A stretch of 52,817 bases of DNA from Acidimicrobiales bacterium (GCA_025455885.1 JALOLR010000019.1:1-52817), one strand, 5' to 3'. Shown: positions 32,045 through 40,916, counted from the first letter of the stretch. Notes: a model not told the origin generated them from the letters alone. Numbers and translations are program-made.

Positions 32045-32806
32045 ATGGCCCGTTTCAAGGTGGGCGTGCAGCTCCAGCCCCAGCACACCACGATGGACGA
32101 CCTGCGCCGGGCGTGGCGCACCGCCGACGCCATGGGCGTCGACTCGATCTGGACCTGGGACCACTTCTACCCGCTCTACGGCGAGCCCGACGGCCCCCAC
32201 TTCGAGGGCTGGACCACGCTGGCCACGATGGCCGCCGACACCGCCAGTGCCCGGGTCGGGATGTTGGTCACCGGCAACACCTACCGCAACCCCGAGCTGC
32301 TGGCCGACATGGCCCGCACCCTCGACCACATCAGCGGGGGCCGGGCCTATCTCGGGCTCGGCGCCGGTTGGTTCGAGCGTGACTACGACGAGTACGGCTA
32401 TGACTTCGGCACCCCCGGGTCGCGGCTGCGTGACCTCGAGGCCTCGCTCGAGCGCATCACCGCCCGCCTCGCGGCGCTGAACCCGCCGCCCGTGGGCGAC
32501 CTGCCGATCCTGATCGGCGGGGGCGGCGAGAAGGTCACGTTGCGGATCACCGCGCAGCACGCCGACGCGTGGAACACGTTCGGCCCGCCCGAGAACTTCG
32601 CCCACAAGAACGCCGTGCTCGACCAGTGGTGTGCCGACGTCGGCCGTGACCCGTCCGAGATCGAGCGCACGGTCGCCATCCAGGGCAGCGAGATCGACCA
32701 GGCCGAGGCCTTCCTCGAGGCCGGCGCCACCCACCTCATCCTCATGAAGGGCACCGAGGGCCCCTTCGCGTTCGACGACCTCGAGCGGCTGCTCGCCCTG
32801 CGCTGA
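32045..32806 (+). CDS. LLM-class flavin/F420-dependent oxidoreductase
   Basis: This 253-residue luciferase-like monooxygenase-fold protein has GVQLQPQHTTMDDLRRAW, DSIWTWDHFYPLYG, LGLGAGWFERDYDEYG, and LPILIGGGGEKVTLRITAQHADAWN. The WTWDHF and AGWFERDYDEYG motifs resemble F420-dependent members. It is at the short end of the family, and its C-terminal helices are compact. Start ATG 32045 with GAGGAGG; a TAGGTT -10 lies about 40 bp upstream. F420 use is inferred from the family and from cofC in the window. Confidence 0.88.
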   Translation: MARFKVGVQLQPQHTTMDDLRRAWRTADAMGVDSIWTWDHFYPLYGEPDGPHFEGWTTLATMAADTASARVGMLVTGNTYRNPELLADMARTLDHISGGRAYLGLGAGWFERDYDEYGYDFGTPGSRLRDLEASLERITARLAALNPPPVGDLPILIGGGGEKVTLRITAQHADAWNTFGPPENFAHKNAVLDQWCADVGRDPSEIERTVAIQGSEIDQAEAFLEAGATHLILMKGTEGPFAFDDLERLLALR

Positions 32807-32855
32807 CCGCGTTCCCCAGCGGACCCCCGCCGGGGTACGAGCGGACTCGTCCCGG

Positions 32856-32884
32856 TTGCCAGTCTCGAACAGATGTTCGATACT
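32856..32884 (+). promoter_or_regulatory. SOS promoter of imuA'-imuB with perfect LexA box
   Basis: TTGCCA (32856-32861) and GATACT (32879-32884) are separated by 17 bp. The perfect palindrome TCGAACAGATGTTCGA (32865-32880) lies in the spacer and touches the -10. It matches the Gram-positive/actinobacterial LexA consensus. LexA bound there would block polymerase, so the operon should be DNA-damage induced. Confidence 0.85.
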
Positions 32885-32890
32885 GGGGAG

Positions 32891-33760
32891 GTGGCCGTCC
32901 CCTCCGAGCTCCGCCGCCTCGCCGGGCACGTCGCCCCCGTGGTGCTGGCCCGCGACCAGGGCCTCGACGTGCTCGACCCGCTGCGCCCCCTGCTGCCCGA
33001 CGGTCGCCTCACCCGCGGCTCGGTGGTCGGGGTGGCCGGCGGACCGGGGGCCCTCACCCTGGCGTTGGCCCTGGCCGCAGGCCCCTCGACGCACGGCTCG
33101 TGGACGGTGGTGATGGGCCTGCCCGAGCTGGGACTGGCCGCGGCCGGCGAGCTGGGAGTCCGCCTCGACCGGCTCGCACTGGTGGCCCTGCCCCCGCACG
33201 ACCCGGCGGTGTGGGCGCCGACGTTGGCCGCCGTGGTGGGGTCGGTCGACGTGGTGCTGGTCGACGGGCGCCTGACGTTGCGGGCCGCCGAGACCCGCCG
33301 CCTGGCCGCTCGCGCCCGTGAGCGGGGCACCGTGGTGGTGCCCGTGGTCCCCGGCACCGGGGCCCCCGAGGAGGCGTCGGCCCCCGGACGCCGTCGGCGG
33401 GGGACGGCCCTCGGCGACTGGGCCACCGACGTGGTGCTCGAGGTCGACGCCGGGCCGTGGGAGGGCGCCGGGGCGGGGGACGGGCACCTCTCGGGGCGCC
33501 GGGTGGAGGTGGCCGCCGGGGGCCGGGGACGGGCGGCCCGGGTCCGGCGGGCCGCGTTGTGGCTCCCCGGTCCCGACGGGACGGTGAGCGCCGCCCCGCT
33601 CCCGGCCGGGCACCGCGACGCGACCCGGTCCGACGGGGCGTCGTCGCGCCCCGGAGGCGGCCCGGCTCCTGGCGACGGGGGCTCGGCGGTGGTGGCCGCC
33701 GGGGTGGCGCGCACCGAACGGTTCCTGCGGTCGGTGCCGACCGGGCGGCAGGTGTCGTGA
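32891..33760 (+). CDS. imuA': ImuA'-like RecA-fold accessory protein of the mutasome
   Basis: This 289-residue protein has a RecA-like core but no P-loop lysine (GVAGGPGALTLALAL replaces G-x4-G-K-T), followed by strands VDVVLVDGRL and GTVVVPVVPG and a basic, Gly/Arg-rich tail. Position before imuB and the LexA box identify it as ImuA'. In mycobacteria ImuA', ImuB and DnaE2 together carry out damage-induced mutagenic synthesis. An ATG at 32873 is in frame but lies inside the LexA box and -10. GTG 32891 is six bases after the -10, so I use it. Confidence 0.82.
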   Translation: MAVPSELRRLAGHVAPVVLARDQGLDVLDPLRPLLPDGRLTRGSVVGVAGGPGALTLALALAAGPSTHGSWTVVMGLPELGLAAAGELGVRLDRLALVALPPHDPAVWAPTLAAVVGSVDVVLVDGRLTLRAAETRRLAARARERGTVVVPVVPGTGAPEEASAPGRRRRGTALGDWATDVVLEVDAGPWEGAGAGDGHLSGRRVEVAAGGRGRAARVRRAALWLPGPDGTVSAAPLPAGHRDATRSDGASSRPGGGPAPGDGGSAVVAAGVARTERFLRSVPTGRQVS

Positions 33761-35331
33761 CCGCAGTACGCACCCTGGTGGTCGTGTGCCCCCACTGGTC
33801 GGTGGTGGCCGCCGGGGCGGCACCGGACCGTCCCGCCGCGGTGGTGCGGGCCAATCGGGTGGTGGCCGCCACCCCCGCCGCTCGTGCCGAGGGGGTCAGC
33901 GCCGGTCAGCGCCGTCGCGAGGCCCAGGGGCGGTGTCCCGCGCTGGAGGTCCACGACCACGACGAGGCCCGTGACGGGCGGGCCTTCGCCGGCGTGGCCG
34001 CCGCCCTCGAGCGCTACACCCCCCGCATCGAGCTCTCGGTGCCGGGCACGGCCGCGTTCCCCACCAGAGGCCCGTCGCGGTACTTCGGGGGCGACACGGC
34101 GTTGGCCGAGGCGGTGGTGGCGACCGTCGACGAGGTCATGGGGGAGTGGGGCTGGGCGGGCACCGCCGGGGTGGGGGTGGCCGACGGGCCGTTCCCCGCC
34201 GCGTTGGCAGCCCGGGGTGCCGCCCCGGGCCGGGAGGTCGTCGCCCCCGGGGGGTCACCGGCGTTCCTCGCGCCCCTGGCGGTGGCCGCCCTCGACCGAC
34301 CCGACCTCGTCGACGTGTTGGTGCGCCTCGGGTTGCGGACCCTGGGGGCGTTCGCGGCCCTCGACGCGGCCGACGTCGTGGCCCGCTTCGGCGCCGAGGG
34401 GCGGGCCGCCCACCGTCTGGCCAGGGGCCTCGACGAGCGCCCGCCGGCCACGTCGCCCCCGCCTCGGCACCTCGAGGTCGCCGCCGACCTCGATCCCCCC
34501 GCCGAGCGGGTCGACGTCGCGGCCTTCGTGGCCAAGGGGCTGGCCGACGAGCTCCACGCCCGTCTCGGGGCCTACGGGCTGTCGTGCACCCGGGTGGTGG
34601 TCACCGCCGAGACCGAGCAGGGGGAGGTGCACGAGCGGGTGTGGCGCCACGAGGGTGCCCTGGGGGCGGGGGCGGTGGCCGACCGGGTGCGCTGGCAGCT
34701 CGACGGGTGGCTCAACGGGCCCGCCGCCCGGCGGCCGACCGGTGGGGTGGTACGCCTCGTCATCGCCCCCGACGAGGTCGTGCCGGCCGCCGGCCGCCAG
34801 CTCGGCTTCTGGGGCGGCGAGAGCGCCGCCACCGAACGGGCCCACCGGGGCCTCGCCCGGGTGCAGGGCCTCCTCGGCCCCGACGCCGTGACCGTGCCCG
34901 AGCGTCGGGGCGGACGGGGGCCGGGCGAGCAGGTGGTGCGGGTGCCGGCCGTCGCCGAGGAGTCGGGTGAGCCCCGCCGGTCGACGGCGGAGCCGCGGGG
35001 CGGGGAGGCGCCGTGGCCCGGACGTGTCCCGGCCCCGTCGCCGGCCGCCGTGCCCGCCGAGCCGGTGCCCGTGGAGGTGCGTGCCGCCGACGGGACCGTG
35101 GTGGCGGTCGACGGCCGTGGGACGGTGGGCGCCGCCCCGGCCACGCTCGTGGTGGCCGGACGGAGTGTCGGGGTCGAAGCCTGGGCGGGCCCGTGGCCGG
35201 CCGACGAGCGCTGGTGGGATCCCCACGCCCGCCGTCGCCGGGCCCGTCTCCAGCTCCGTACGGCCGACGGCCGTGCGGTGCTCGTCTTCGTGGAGGGTGG
35301 CCGGTGGTGGCTCGAAGCGGTCTACGACTGA
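33757..35331 (+). CDS. imuB: ImuB, catalytically inactive Y-family polymerase homologue
   Basis: This 524-residue protein has a Y-family polymerase layout (palm/fingers about 1-170, thumb about 170-240, little finger about 250-350), but the catalytic acidic motifs are lost: VVVCPHWSVVAAG replaces the D-x-D start motif and ELSVPGTAAFP replaces S-x-D-E. QLGFWG at 348-353 is a clear beta-clamp-binding motif, like QLPLWG in mycobacterial ImuB. The C-terminal RWWDPHARRRRARLQL region is typical. GTG start overlaps the imuA' stop (GTGA). It should bridge the clamp and DnaE2. Confidence 0.93.
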   Translation: MTAVRTLVVVCPHWSVVAAGAAPDRPAAVVRANRVVAATPAARAEGVSAGQRRREAQGRCPALEVHDHDEARDGRAFAGVAAALERYTPRIELSVPGTAAFPTRGPSRYFGGDTALAEAVVATVDEVMGEWGWAGTAGVGVADGPFPAALAARGAAPGREVVAPGGSPAFLAPLAVAALDRPDLVDVLVRLGLRTLGAFAALDAADVVARFGAEGRAAHRLARGLDERPPATSPPPRHLEVAADLDPPAERVDVAAFVAKGLADELHARLGAYGLSCTRVVVTAETEQGEVHERVWRHEGALGAGAVADRVRWQLDGWLNGPAARRPTGGVVRLVIAPDEVVPAAGRQLGFWGGESAATERAHRGLARVQGLLGPDAVTVPERRGGRGPGEQVVRVPAVAEESGEPRRSTAEPRGGEAPWPGRVPAPSPAAVPAEPVPVEVRAADGTVVAVDGRGTVGAAPATLVVAGRSVGVEAWAGPWPADERWWDPHARRRRARLQLRTADGRAVLVFVEGGRWWLEAVYD

Positions 35332-35406
35332 GCGCCGTCGGGTTCGGCCGTCGTGCTCCGCCGAGCCGGGGAAGGGGTTCAGGAACGGGTCGCAACCGTC
35401 GATGAG

Positions 35407-35431
35407 GAGAGGGCCGTCCCGACGGCCTCTC
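35407..35431 (+). terminator. imperfect hairpin after imuB
   Basis: GAGAGGGCCGTC (35407-35418) faces GACGGCCTCTC (35421-35431) with one bulged G and a very short loop. It lies about 75 bp after the imuB stop and just before the next gene. No T tract. Confidence 0.35.
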
Positions 35432-35465
35432 GTCCCTCGATCCGCACCTCTGCATCGGAGACCCC

Positions 35466-35984
35466 ATGAGCGAACACGACCTCGTCGACCGGGCCCAGGC
35501 CGTCGTCGGTGACGCCGACACCATCGTGGCCGCGGCCTGGTTCCAACCCCGGGGCACCTCCGGATCGATCGTGGGGGGATCCACGCTCGTGGACGGCCAC
35601 GGGTGGGCCGGCGCGGCGGTCGACATGGCCGCCGGCCTGGCCGCCTACGGCGCCGAGAAGCACCACGACGACCGGTTGGCCTCCGCCGACGGCGAGACCC
35701 GCGCCGTGCCCTTCTACAGCATGGTCGCCGTGTCCCCGAAGCGCATCTACTGCTGGAAGGTGGCCACCCACCACGGGCACCGCGAGCCGGGCGACCCGAT
35801 CTTCGCCTACGACCGTGACCGCATCGCCGTCACCGTGCACTCCCGCATCGGGGTGCGCACCTTCTCCGTCGAGGACCTCGACACCGGGGTGCGCTGGGAG
35901 TTCGAGTCGCCCCGGGTCGAGGGGCACCTCAAGTTCGTGCTCGACGCCCTCCACGCCGACCAGCCCGACGCGGACCCGTCCTGA
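35466..35984 (+). CDS. hypothetical protein
   Basis: This 172-residue protein is soluble-looking, with no signal peptide or helix of membrane type. A Gly-rich N-terminal part (GSIVGGSTLVDGHG, AAGLAAYGAEKHHDDR) precedes a beta-rich part (MVAVSPKRIYCWKV, RDRIAVTVHSRIGVRTFSV) that could be a PH-like domain. That is only an impression. ATG 35466 has GGAG upstream. It follows the imuAB operon but has its own spacing and probably its own transcript. Confidence 0.65.
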   Translation: MSEHDLVDRAQAVVGDADTIVAAAWFQPRGTSGSIVGGSTLVDGHGWAGAAVDMAAGLAAYGAEKHHDDRLASADGETRAVPFYSMVAVSPKRIYCWKVATHHGHREPGDPIFAYDRDRIAVTVHSRIGVRTFSVEDLDTGVRWEFESPRVEGHLKFVLDALHADQPDADPS

Positions 35985-36085
35985 CCGGCGCCGACCGTGG
36001 TGCGCGCACCACGGGGGGATAGGTTGACGGCGGGCCCGGGGACGCCATCCGGTCGCCTCCCCCCACACGACCCCAGGAGCGGGGC

Positions 36086-39000
36086 ATGAGGTCAGGACCC
36101 ACTCGACGGCGCGCCGGTTGGGCTGTGGTGGCCATGGTCGTGGTCGTGGCGTTCGTCGTGGCCGCCCTGGCGGGCGGACCGGCGCCCACCTCCGACGCGT
36201 CGGGCCCGACCGCAGATGCTCCGGACGCGTCGACCCCCCCCACCTCCGCGGATCCGTCCGAGCCGCAGGAGCCGCCGCCGACCGTGCCGTCCGACGGGGG
36301 GCAGTCGGGCCAGGCCGATCCGGTGGAGCCGACCGACCCGGTCCCGGTGGAGCCCGGGGTGGAGGCGGCCATCGCCACCGACGGGTCGGCCCCGGTGCTG
36401 GTGCGCCTGGACGTCCCCGACGGGCTCGTCCCCGAGGAGCGCGCGGCCGCCGTCGCCGCCGCCGCCGAGGGCGTGCTCGCCGTGTTGTCGACGGAGGTGG
36501 CGGCCACGGCCAAGCCCACCGGCACCACCCCCGTGCTGGCGCTCACCGCGGACGCCGACGCCCTGGCCGCCCTGCGGGTGGCCGATGCGGTCACCGCCGT
36601 GTCCGAGGACGGGATCAACACGATCAGCTCCACCAACTCGACGGCGTCGATCCAGGCTCCACAGGCCTGGACGCAGGGCGCCGACGGCACCGGCCAGGTC
36701 ATCGCGGTGCTCGACACCGGTGTGGCCCGCGACCACCCGTACCTGACGCGTGACGGGGTGTCCGACGTGCTGGCCGAGGCGTGCTTCTCCTCCACCGGCT
36801 CGTCCGGCGGCGCGGCGTGGTCGTCGTACTGCCCCGGCGGCGGGACCGCCGGGGTGTTCGGCACCGGGGCGGCGGCACCGTGTCCGGTCCCGGCCACCGA
36901 CTGCGCCCACGGCACCCACGTGGCCGGCATCGCCGCCGGCGGGACGGGAGCGGCCTCGTTGGGGTCGACCGTCGGTGCCTCGGGGGTGGCGCCCGACGCC
37001 GAGCTGCTCGGGGTGCAGGTGTTCTCGAAGGGCCTGAACTCGACGGTGTGCGGTGCGAGCGCGCCGTGCGCCATCGCCTTCGACTCCGACGTCATCCGCG
37101 GTCTGGAGTGGGTGTACGCCCAGCGGGCCGCCTACCCCGGCCTGGCGGCGGTGAACCTGAGCCTCGGGGGCGGCAAGTACGCGGGGACCTGCGACGCCAG
37201 CTACGGCGACGTCAAGCAGGCCATCGACGACCTGCGCAACGCGGGCATCGCCACGGTCGTGGCGTCGGGGAACAACGGCTGGGACGGGTTCGTCAGCGGC
37301 CCGGCCTGCGTCACCACCGCCGTCGCGGTCGGCGCCGTCGACGACGCCACGCTGGCCGTGGCCGGCTACTCGAACCAGAGCGCCCTCGTCGACCTGCTCG
37401 GGCCGGGCAGCACCGTGCGGTCGTCGTTCCCCCCGAACGTGATGGGCAACCTCACCGGCACGTCGATGGCCACCCCCGCGGTGGCCGGGGCGTTCGCGGC
37501 GCTGAGGGAGGTCCGGCCCACGGCCACGGTCAGCCAGCTCGAGGCGTCGCTCGAGGCGACCGGGATCACGATCAGCCTCTCCGGCGTGGGTTCGTGGCCC
37601 TACCTGCAGCTCAACGCGCCCGTGACCGCGGCGGTGAGCGGGCGGCCCACGGTCCCGCTGGGGGTGTCCGGTGTGCCGGGCCCCGGTCAGGCGCAGGTCT
37701 CGTGGTCGCCCCCGGCCAGCCCGGGCACGACGCCGGTCACCTCCTACCGCGTGACCGCAAGCCCCGGGGGGGCGACGTGCACGACCGCCGGTCTCGGCTG
37801 CACGGTCACCGGTCTCACCAACGGCCAGGCCTACCGGTTCGCGGTGGCGGCGGAGAACGCCTCGGGTCCCGGTCCGGCGGCGGGCACGCTGCCGTTGGTG
37901 CCCTTCACCTCCCCGACGGCACCGCAGGCCGTGACGGCCTTCGGCGGTGACGGCTCGGGCGTGGTGGCGTGGTCGCCGCCGTCGTTCGACGGGGGGCGCC
38001 CGATCACCGGGTACACGGCGACGGCCTCGCCGGGCGGGGCGACGTGCTCGACGACCGGCGCGCTCGGGTGCGTGGTGCCCGGGCTGACCAACGGCGTCGG
38101 CTACACGATCTCGGTGCGGGCCACGAACCTGGCCGGTCCCGGCCCGTCGGCGGGTGCGGCCGCGGCGATCACCGCTGCGCCCGGTGCGCTCGTGCCGCTC
38201 ACCCCCGCCCGTCTCATGGACACCCGGCCCGGGCCGCAGTTCACCACCATCGACGGCCAGGCCCGCGGTGGCGGGCCGCTCGGCGCAGGCGCGGCCGGGG
38301 AGGTCTCGTTGCCGGTGCTCGGCCGAGGCGGTGTGCCGTCGTCGGATGTGGGGGCGGTGGCGTTGAACGTCACGGTCACCGCTCCGACGGCGTCGAGCTG
38401 GCTGACGGTGTACCCGTCGGGGGCGCCGATACCGGGCGCGTCGAGCCTCAACTACGGACCCGGCCAGACCGTGCCGAACATGGTGATGGCCGGGGTGGGC
38501 GCCGATGGGCAGGTGGTGCTGCGCAACGAGTTCGGCTCGGCGCACGTGATCGTGGACGTGATGGGCTGGCTGCCCGATGCCGCCGGCTTCTCGTCGCTCG
38601 TCACCCCCGCACGGCTCATGGACACCCGCGCCGGAGCGCAGTTCCCGACCGTCGACGGCCAGGCCCAGGGCACCGGTGCCCTCGGGGCGGCGAGCACCCG
38701 GTCATTGCTGGTCACCGGCCGCGCCGGAGTGCCGGCCTCCGGGGTGGGCGCAGTGGCGTTGAACGTGACGGTCACGGCGCCGACGGCGTCGAGCTGGCTG
38801 CGGGTGTACCCCTCGGGTTCGCCGTTGCCCGACGCCTCCAGCATCAACTACGTCCCCGGCCAGACCGTGCCCAACATGGTCATCGCCCGGGTCGGTCCCG
38901 ACGGCCGGATCGCGCTGCGCAACGAGTTCGGCTCCGCCCACGTCATCGTCGACATCGTGGGGTGGTTCCCGCTCACCGGGTACGCACCGTTGTCCCCGGC

Positions 39001-39358
39001 CCGGCTGCTCGACACGCGGCCCGGCTTCACCACCATCGACGGGCAGTTCGTGGGGACCGGCGCCCTCGGTTCCGGCGGGACCCTCGCCCTCACCGTGGTG
39101 GGACGGGGTGGGGTGCCCCCGGTCGGAGCGCGGTCGGTCGTGCTGAACGTGACGGTCACGTCGCCGACGGCGTCGAGCTGGCTGCGGGTGTACCCGACGG
39201 GGACGCCGCTGCCCACCGCGTCCAACCTGAACTACTCGCCGGGCCAGACCGTCGCCAACGCTGTGGTGGCCCGGGTCGGTGTCGACGGCAAGGTGGCGCT
39301 GCGCAACGAGCTCGGCTCGGCCCACGTGATCGTCGACGTCGTCGGCTGGATCCCGTAG
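36086..39358 (+). CDS. secreted subtilisin-like (S8) protease with FN3 and triple C-terminal module
   Basis: This is a 1090-residue protein. A basic N-terminus and hydrophobic segment (about 11-30) act as signal or anchor, followed by a Pro/Asp/Ser-rich linker. The S8 triad is complete: D210 in VLDTGV, H275 in HGTHVAGIAAG, S460 in GTSMATPAVAG. Four extra Cys pairs fit an extracellular enzyme. Two fibronectin-III domains (about 523-700) follow, then three copies of a 122-126-residue module (705-1090). An inhibitor-like segment (about 110-190) precedes the catalytic domain. ATG 36086 has AGGAG upstream; TAGGTT at 36020-36025 may be the -10. Confidence 0.9.
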   Translation: MRSGPTRRRAGWAVVAMVVVVAFVVAALAGGPAPTSDASGPTADAPDASTPPTSADPSEPQEPPPTVPSDGGQSGQADPVEPTDPVPVEPGVEAAIATDGSAPVLVRLDVPDGLVPEERAAAVAAAAEGVLAVLSTEVAATAKPTGTTPVLALTADADALAALRVADAVTAVSEDGINTISSTNSTASIQAPQAWTQGADGTGQVIAVLDTGVARDHPYLTRDGVSDVLAEACFSSTGSSGGAAWSSYCPGGGTAGVFGTGAAAPCPVPATDCAHGTHVAGIAAGGTGAASLGSTVGASGVAPDAELLGVQVFSKGLNSTVCGASAPCAIAFDSDVIRGLEWVYAQRAAYPGLAAVNLSLGGGKYAGTCDASYGDVKQAIDDLRNAGIATVVASGNNGWDGFVSGPACVTTAVAVGAVDDATLAVAGYSNQSALVDLLGPGSTVRSSFPPNVMGNLTGTSMATPAVAGAFAALREVRPTATVSQLEASLEATGITISLSGVGSWPYLQLNAPVTAAVSGRPTVPLGVSGVPGPGQAQVSWSPPASPGTTPVTSYRVTASPGGATCTTAGLGCTVTGLTNGQAYRFAVAAENASGPGPAAGTLPLVPFTSPTAPQAVTAFGGDGSGVVAWSPPSFDGGRPITGYTATASPGGATCSTTGALGCVVPGLTNGVGYTISVRATNLAGPGPSAGAAAAITAAPGALVPLTPARLMDTRPGPQFTTIDGQARGGGPLGAGAAGEVSLPVLGRGGVPSSDVGAVALNVTVTAPTASSWLTVYPSGAPIPGASSLNYGPGQTVPNMVMAGVGADGQVVLRNEFGSAHVIVDVMGWLPDAAGFSSLVTPARLMDTRAGAQFPTVDGQAQGTGALGAASTRSLLVTGRAGVPASGVGAVALNVTVTAPTASSWLRVYPSGSPLPDASSINYVPGQTVPNMVIARVGPDGRIALRNEFGSAHVIVDIVGWFPLTGYAPLSPARLLDTRPGFTTIDGQFVGTGALGSGGTLALTVVGRGGVPPVGARSVVLNVTVTSPTASSWLRVYPTGTPLPTASNLNYSPGQTVANAVVARVGVDGKVALRNELGSAHVIVDVVGWIP
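38198..39355 (+). repeat. three tandem copies of a secreted beta-rich module in the protease gene
   Basis: Copies lie at about 38198-38575, 38600-38971 and 38990-39355. Each runs (L/V)(T/S)PARL(M/L)DTRxG, then a Gly-rich strand, GAVALNVTVTAPTASSWL-type core, (V)YPSGxPxPxAS, PGQTVPNxV, and ends LRNEFGSAHVIVDVxGW. The copies are similar at DNA level too (the core TCGAGCTGGCTG recurs), which shows recent or conversion-maintained duplication. Confidence 0.85.
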
Positions 39359-39368
39359 TCGGCTCACC

Positions 39369-39384
39369 ACCGCCCATCGGCGGT
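39369..39384. terminator. short hairpin between convergent genes
   Basis: ACCGCC (39369-39374) and GGCGGT (39379-39384) flank a 4-nt loop in the 45-bp gap between the protease gene and the convergent Tat-protein gene. Short and without a T tract. Confidence 0.3.
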
Positions 39385-39403
39385 ACGCCGGTACGCGCTC
39401 GGC

Positions 39404-40744
39404 TCAGCGGTAGTAGGCGATGGCGTCGATGATGAGGTCGGTGGTGTAGTTGGCAAGGGCGGCGATCGTGGCGTTTGGACCGAGGGCGACGGTGGTGGTG
39501 GTGGCCACGACGGCTCCGGCCGTGGTCCAGTTGAGGGTGGAGGCGTTGGGGGTGGGGACGCCGTTGGCGTAGAGGGTGAGGAAGCCGGGGATGGTGGGGG
39601 AGCCGCCGCCGGTGTTGGCGACGGTGGTGGTGACGATGGCGGCGGTGGCGTCGGTGGGGATGCCCGAAGAGGCGGTGGTGAGGGCGAGGCCGGTGCGGGG
39701 GGTGCCGGCGGCGAGTCTGGTCTGGGGGGCGACGAAGGGGGGTTGCCCGGGGCGGGAGTCGTAGACGCGCACGGGGGAGGGGAGCACGGTGAGGGCCCCG
39801 GCCGTTGATGGTCCGGCAAGACGTCGCCATGTGCCGGGCGTCCCGTCGGCGACGCACAGCCAGAGGGTGTAGTCCCCGTCGAACACCACCTCACCGCCGG
39901 ATCTCGTGAAGGTCGTCGAGGGTGGCGCCGGGATCGCCCCGCTGGTTCCGATCTGGTTGTCGAGCAGCAGCGCGGCCCGGTCGGCGACGAGGACGGCGCC
40001 GTACCCCCTCGCGAAGGAGACGAGGCCGTCCTCTCCGGCGGCGACGACGCCCACGGAGTCCGAGGCTTCGAACGCGCTGGCCCATACGCCGTACTTCCCG
40101 CCCTCCACCCGTAGACCGCCGCTGGTCTCACCGCGTGCTTCCACCCGAAGGGCCGTGCCGTTCTCCTGGGTCTCGGTCGAAAGGATGTCCACCGCCACGT
40201 CGGCTCCGGTGCTCTCCGCGACGACGGCTGTCCCTCCGGCGGAGTTGGTCGCCTGGACGGCGGCGCCGGTGCCGGTGCTGGTGGCGGTCACAGCGGGGGT
40301 CGAGTTGGAGGTGTCGAAGGAGCCGGTGGCGGCGGCGGCGGGGGAGGCGGTGGCCACTGTCGCGGCGGCCCCGCCGAGCACGGCCCCGGCGGCGACGGCG
40401 CCGGCCCGGGTGAGCATCCGGCGTCGATCGACCCGGCCGTCGTCGGCGTCGTCGGCTCTGGTCGCCTCGGCGTCGTCGCAGTTGGGGTCGGTCTCGGCGT
40501 CATCAAGTGACCTGGTGTCGGAGCGCGGGGTCGGTGCGGCGGTGGCGCCTTTGGCAACCGGGTCGGCGGCTCCTACGGGTTCGCGCTGACCCAGCCCTGC
40601 GAGGAGGTCGGCGAGCGCTGAGTCGTGTGGCGCCGATCGAGTTTCCAGCGCGGCGGTGAGGCGGGCCACGGTGATCTCGAGCTCGGCCACCCGCCGGGCC
40701 AGGTCGGCGGGGGTGTCACCCTCGGTGGGCGTGCGATCGTCCAT
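39404..40744 (-). CDS. Tat-exported beta-rich protein with long cytoplasmic N-terminal extension
   Basis: This is a 446-residue protein. Residues 1-106 are hydrophilic, with a predicted coiled coil (DLARRVAELEITVARLTAAL, 14-33). Then RRRMLTRAG (107-115) plus a long Ala/Gly hydrophobic stretch ending near 138 look like a buried twin-arginine signal. After that comes a Ser/Thr/Gly-rich, strand-repeating region and a C-terminal domain (about 322-446; RVYDSRPGQ, FLTLYANGVPTPNAS, LIIDAIAYY) resembling one copy of the module in the neighbouring protease. Start ATG 40744 with GGAGG upstream and a TACGCT -10 at 40801-40796. Function unknown. Confidence 0.75.
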   Translation of the reverse strand: MDDRTPTEGDTPADLARRVAELEITVARLTAALETRSAPHDSALADLLAGLGQREPVGAADPVAKGATAAPTPRSDTRSLDDAETDPNCDDAEATRADDADDGRVDRRRMLTRAGAVAAGAVLGGAAATVATASPAAAATGSFDTSNSTPAVTATSTGTGAAVQATNSAGGTAVVAESTGADVAVDILSTETQENGTALRVEARGETSGGLRVEGGKYGVWASAFEASDSVGVVAAGEDGLVSFARGYGAVLVADRAALLLDNQIGTSGAIPAPPSTTFTRSGGEVVFDGDYTLWLCVADGTPGTWRRLAGPSTAGALTVLPSPVRVYDSRPGQPPFVAPQTRLAAGTPRTGLALTTASSGIPTDATAAIVTTTVANTGGGSPTIPGFLTLYANGVPTPNASTLNWTTAGAVVATTTTVALGPNATIAALANYTTDLIIDAIAYYR

Positions 40745-40881
40745 GGCGCGTGCCTCCGCCGGTGGTCGGATGGCGGGGGCGTCCGCCGCCTCGCCAGCGT
40801 AGGTTGTGGGCCCCTTCGGGTGTCGGGCGCTTCCGGTGTCGAGGGTCGAATCGCCCGGGTATCCACCCTCCGAGATCGCGG

Positions 40882-40910
40882 TTGCGGTACGAACAGGTGT
40901 TCGGTACGGT
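40882..40910 (+). promoter_or_regulatory. SOS promoter of dnaE2 with LexA box
   Basis: TTGCGG (40882-40887) and TACGGT (40905-40910) are 17 bp apart. The 14-bp palindrome CGAACAGGTGTTCG (40890-40903) fills the spacer and matches the actinobacterial LexA box. ATG 40917 lies six bases after the -10. The layout equals that of the imuA' promoter. Confidence 0.85.
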
Positions 40911-40916
40911 GCGGGC

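Noticed and set aside
32873-32890. ATG 32873 as the imuA' start
   Set aside because: It lies within the LexA box and -10 region, upstream of the expected transcript start.
36092-38545. 817-codon minus-strand frame
   Set aside because: Antisense to the subtilase, which has a complete catalytic triad.
38198-39355. Repeats as a CRISPR or mobile-element signal
   Set aside because: They are in-frame protein module repeats of about 370 bp without spacers or terminal inverted repeats.
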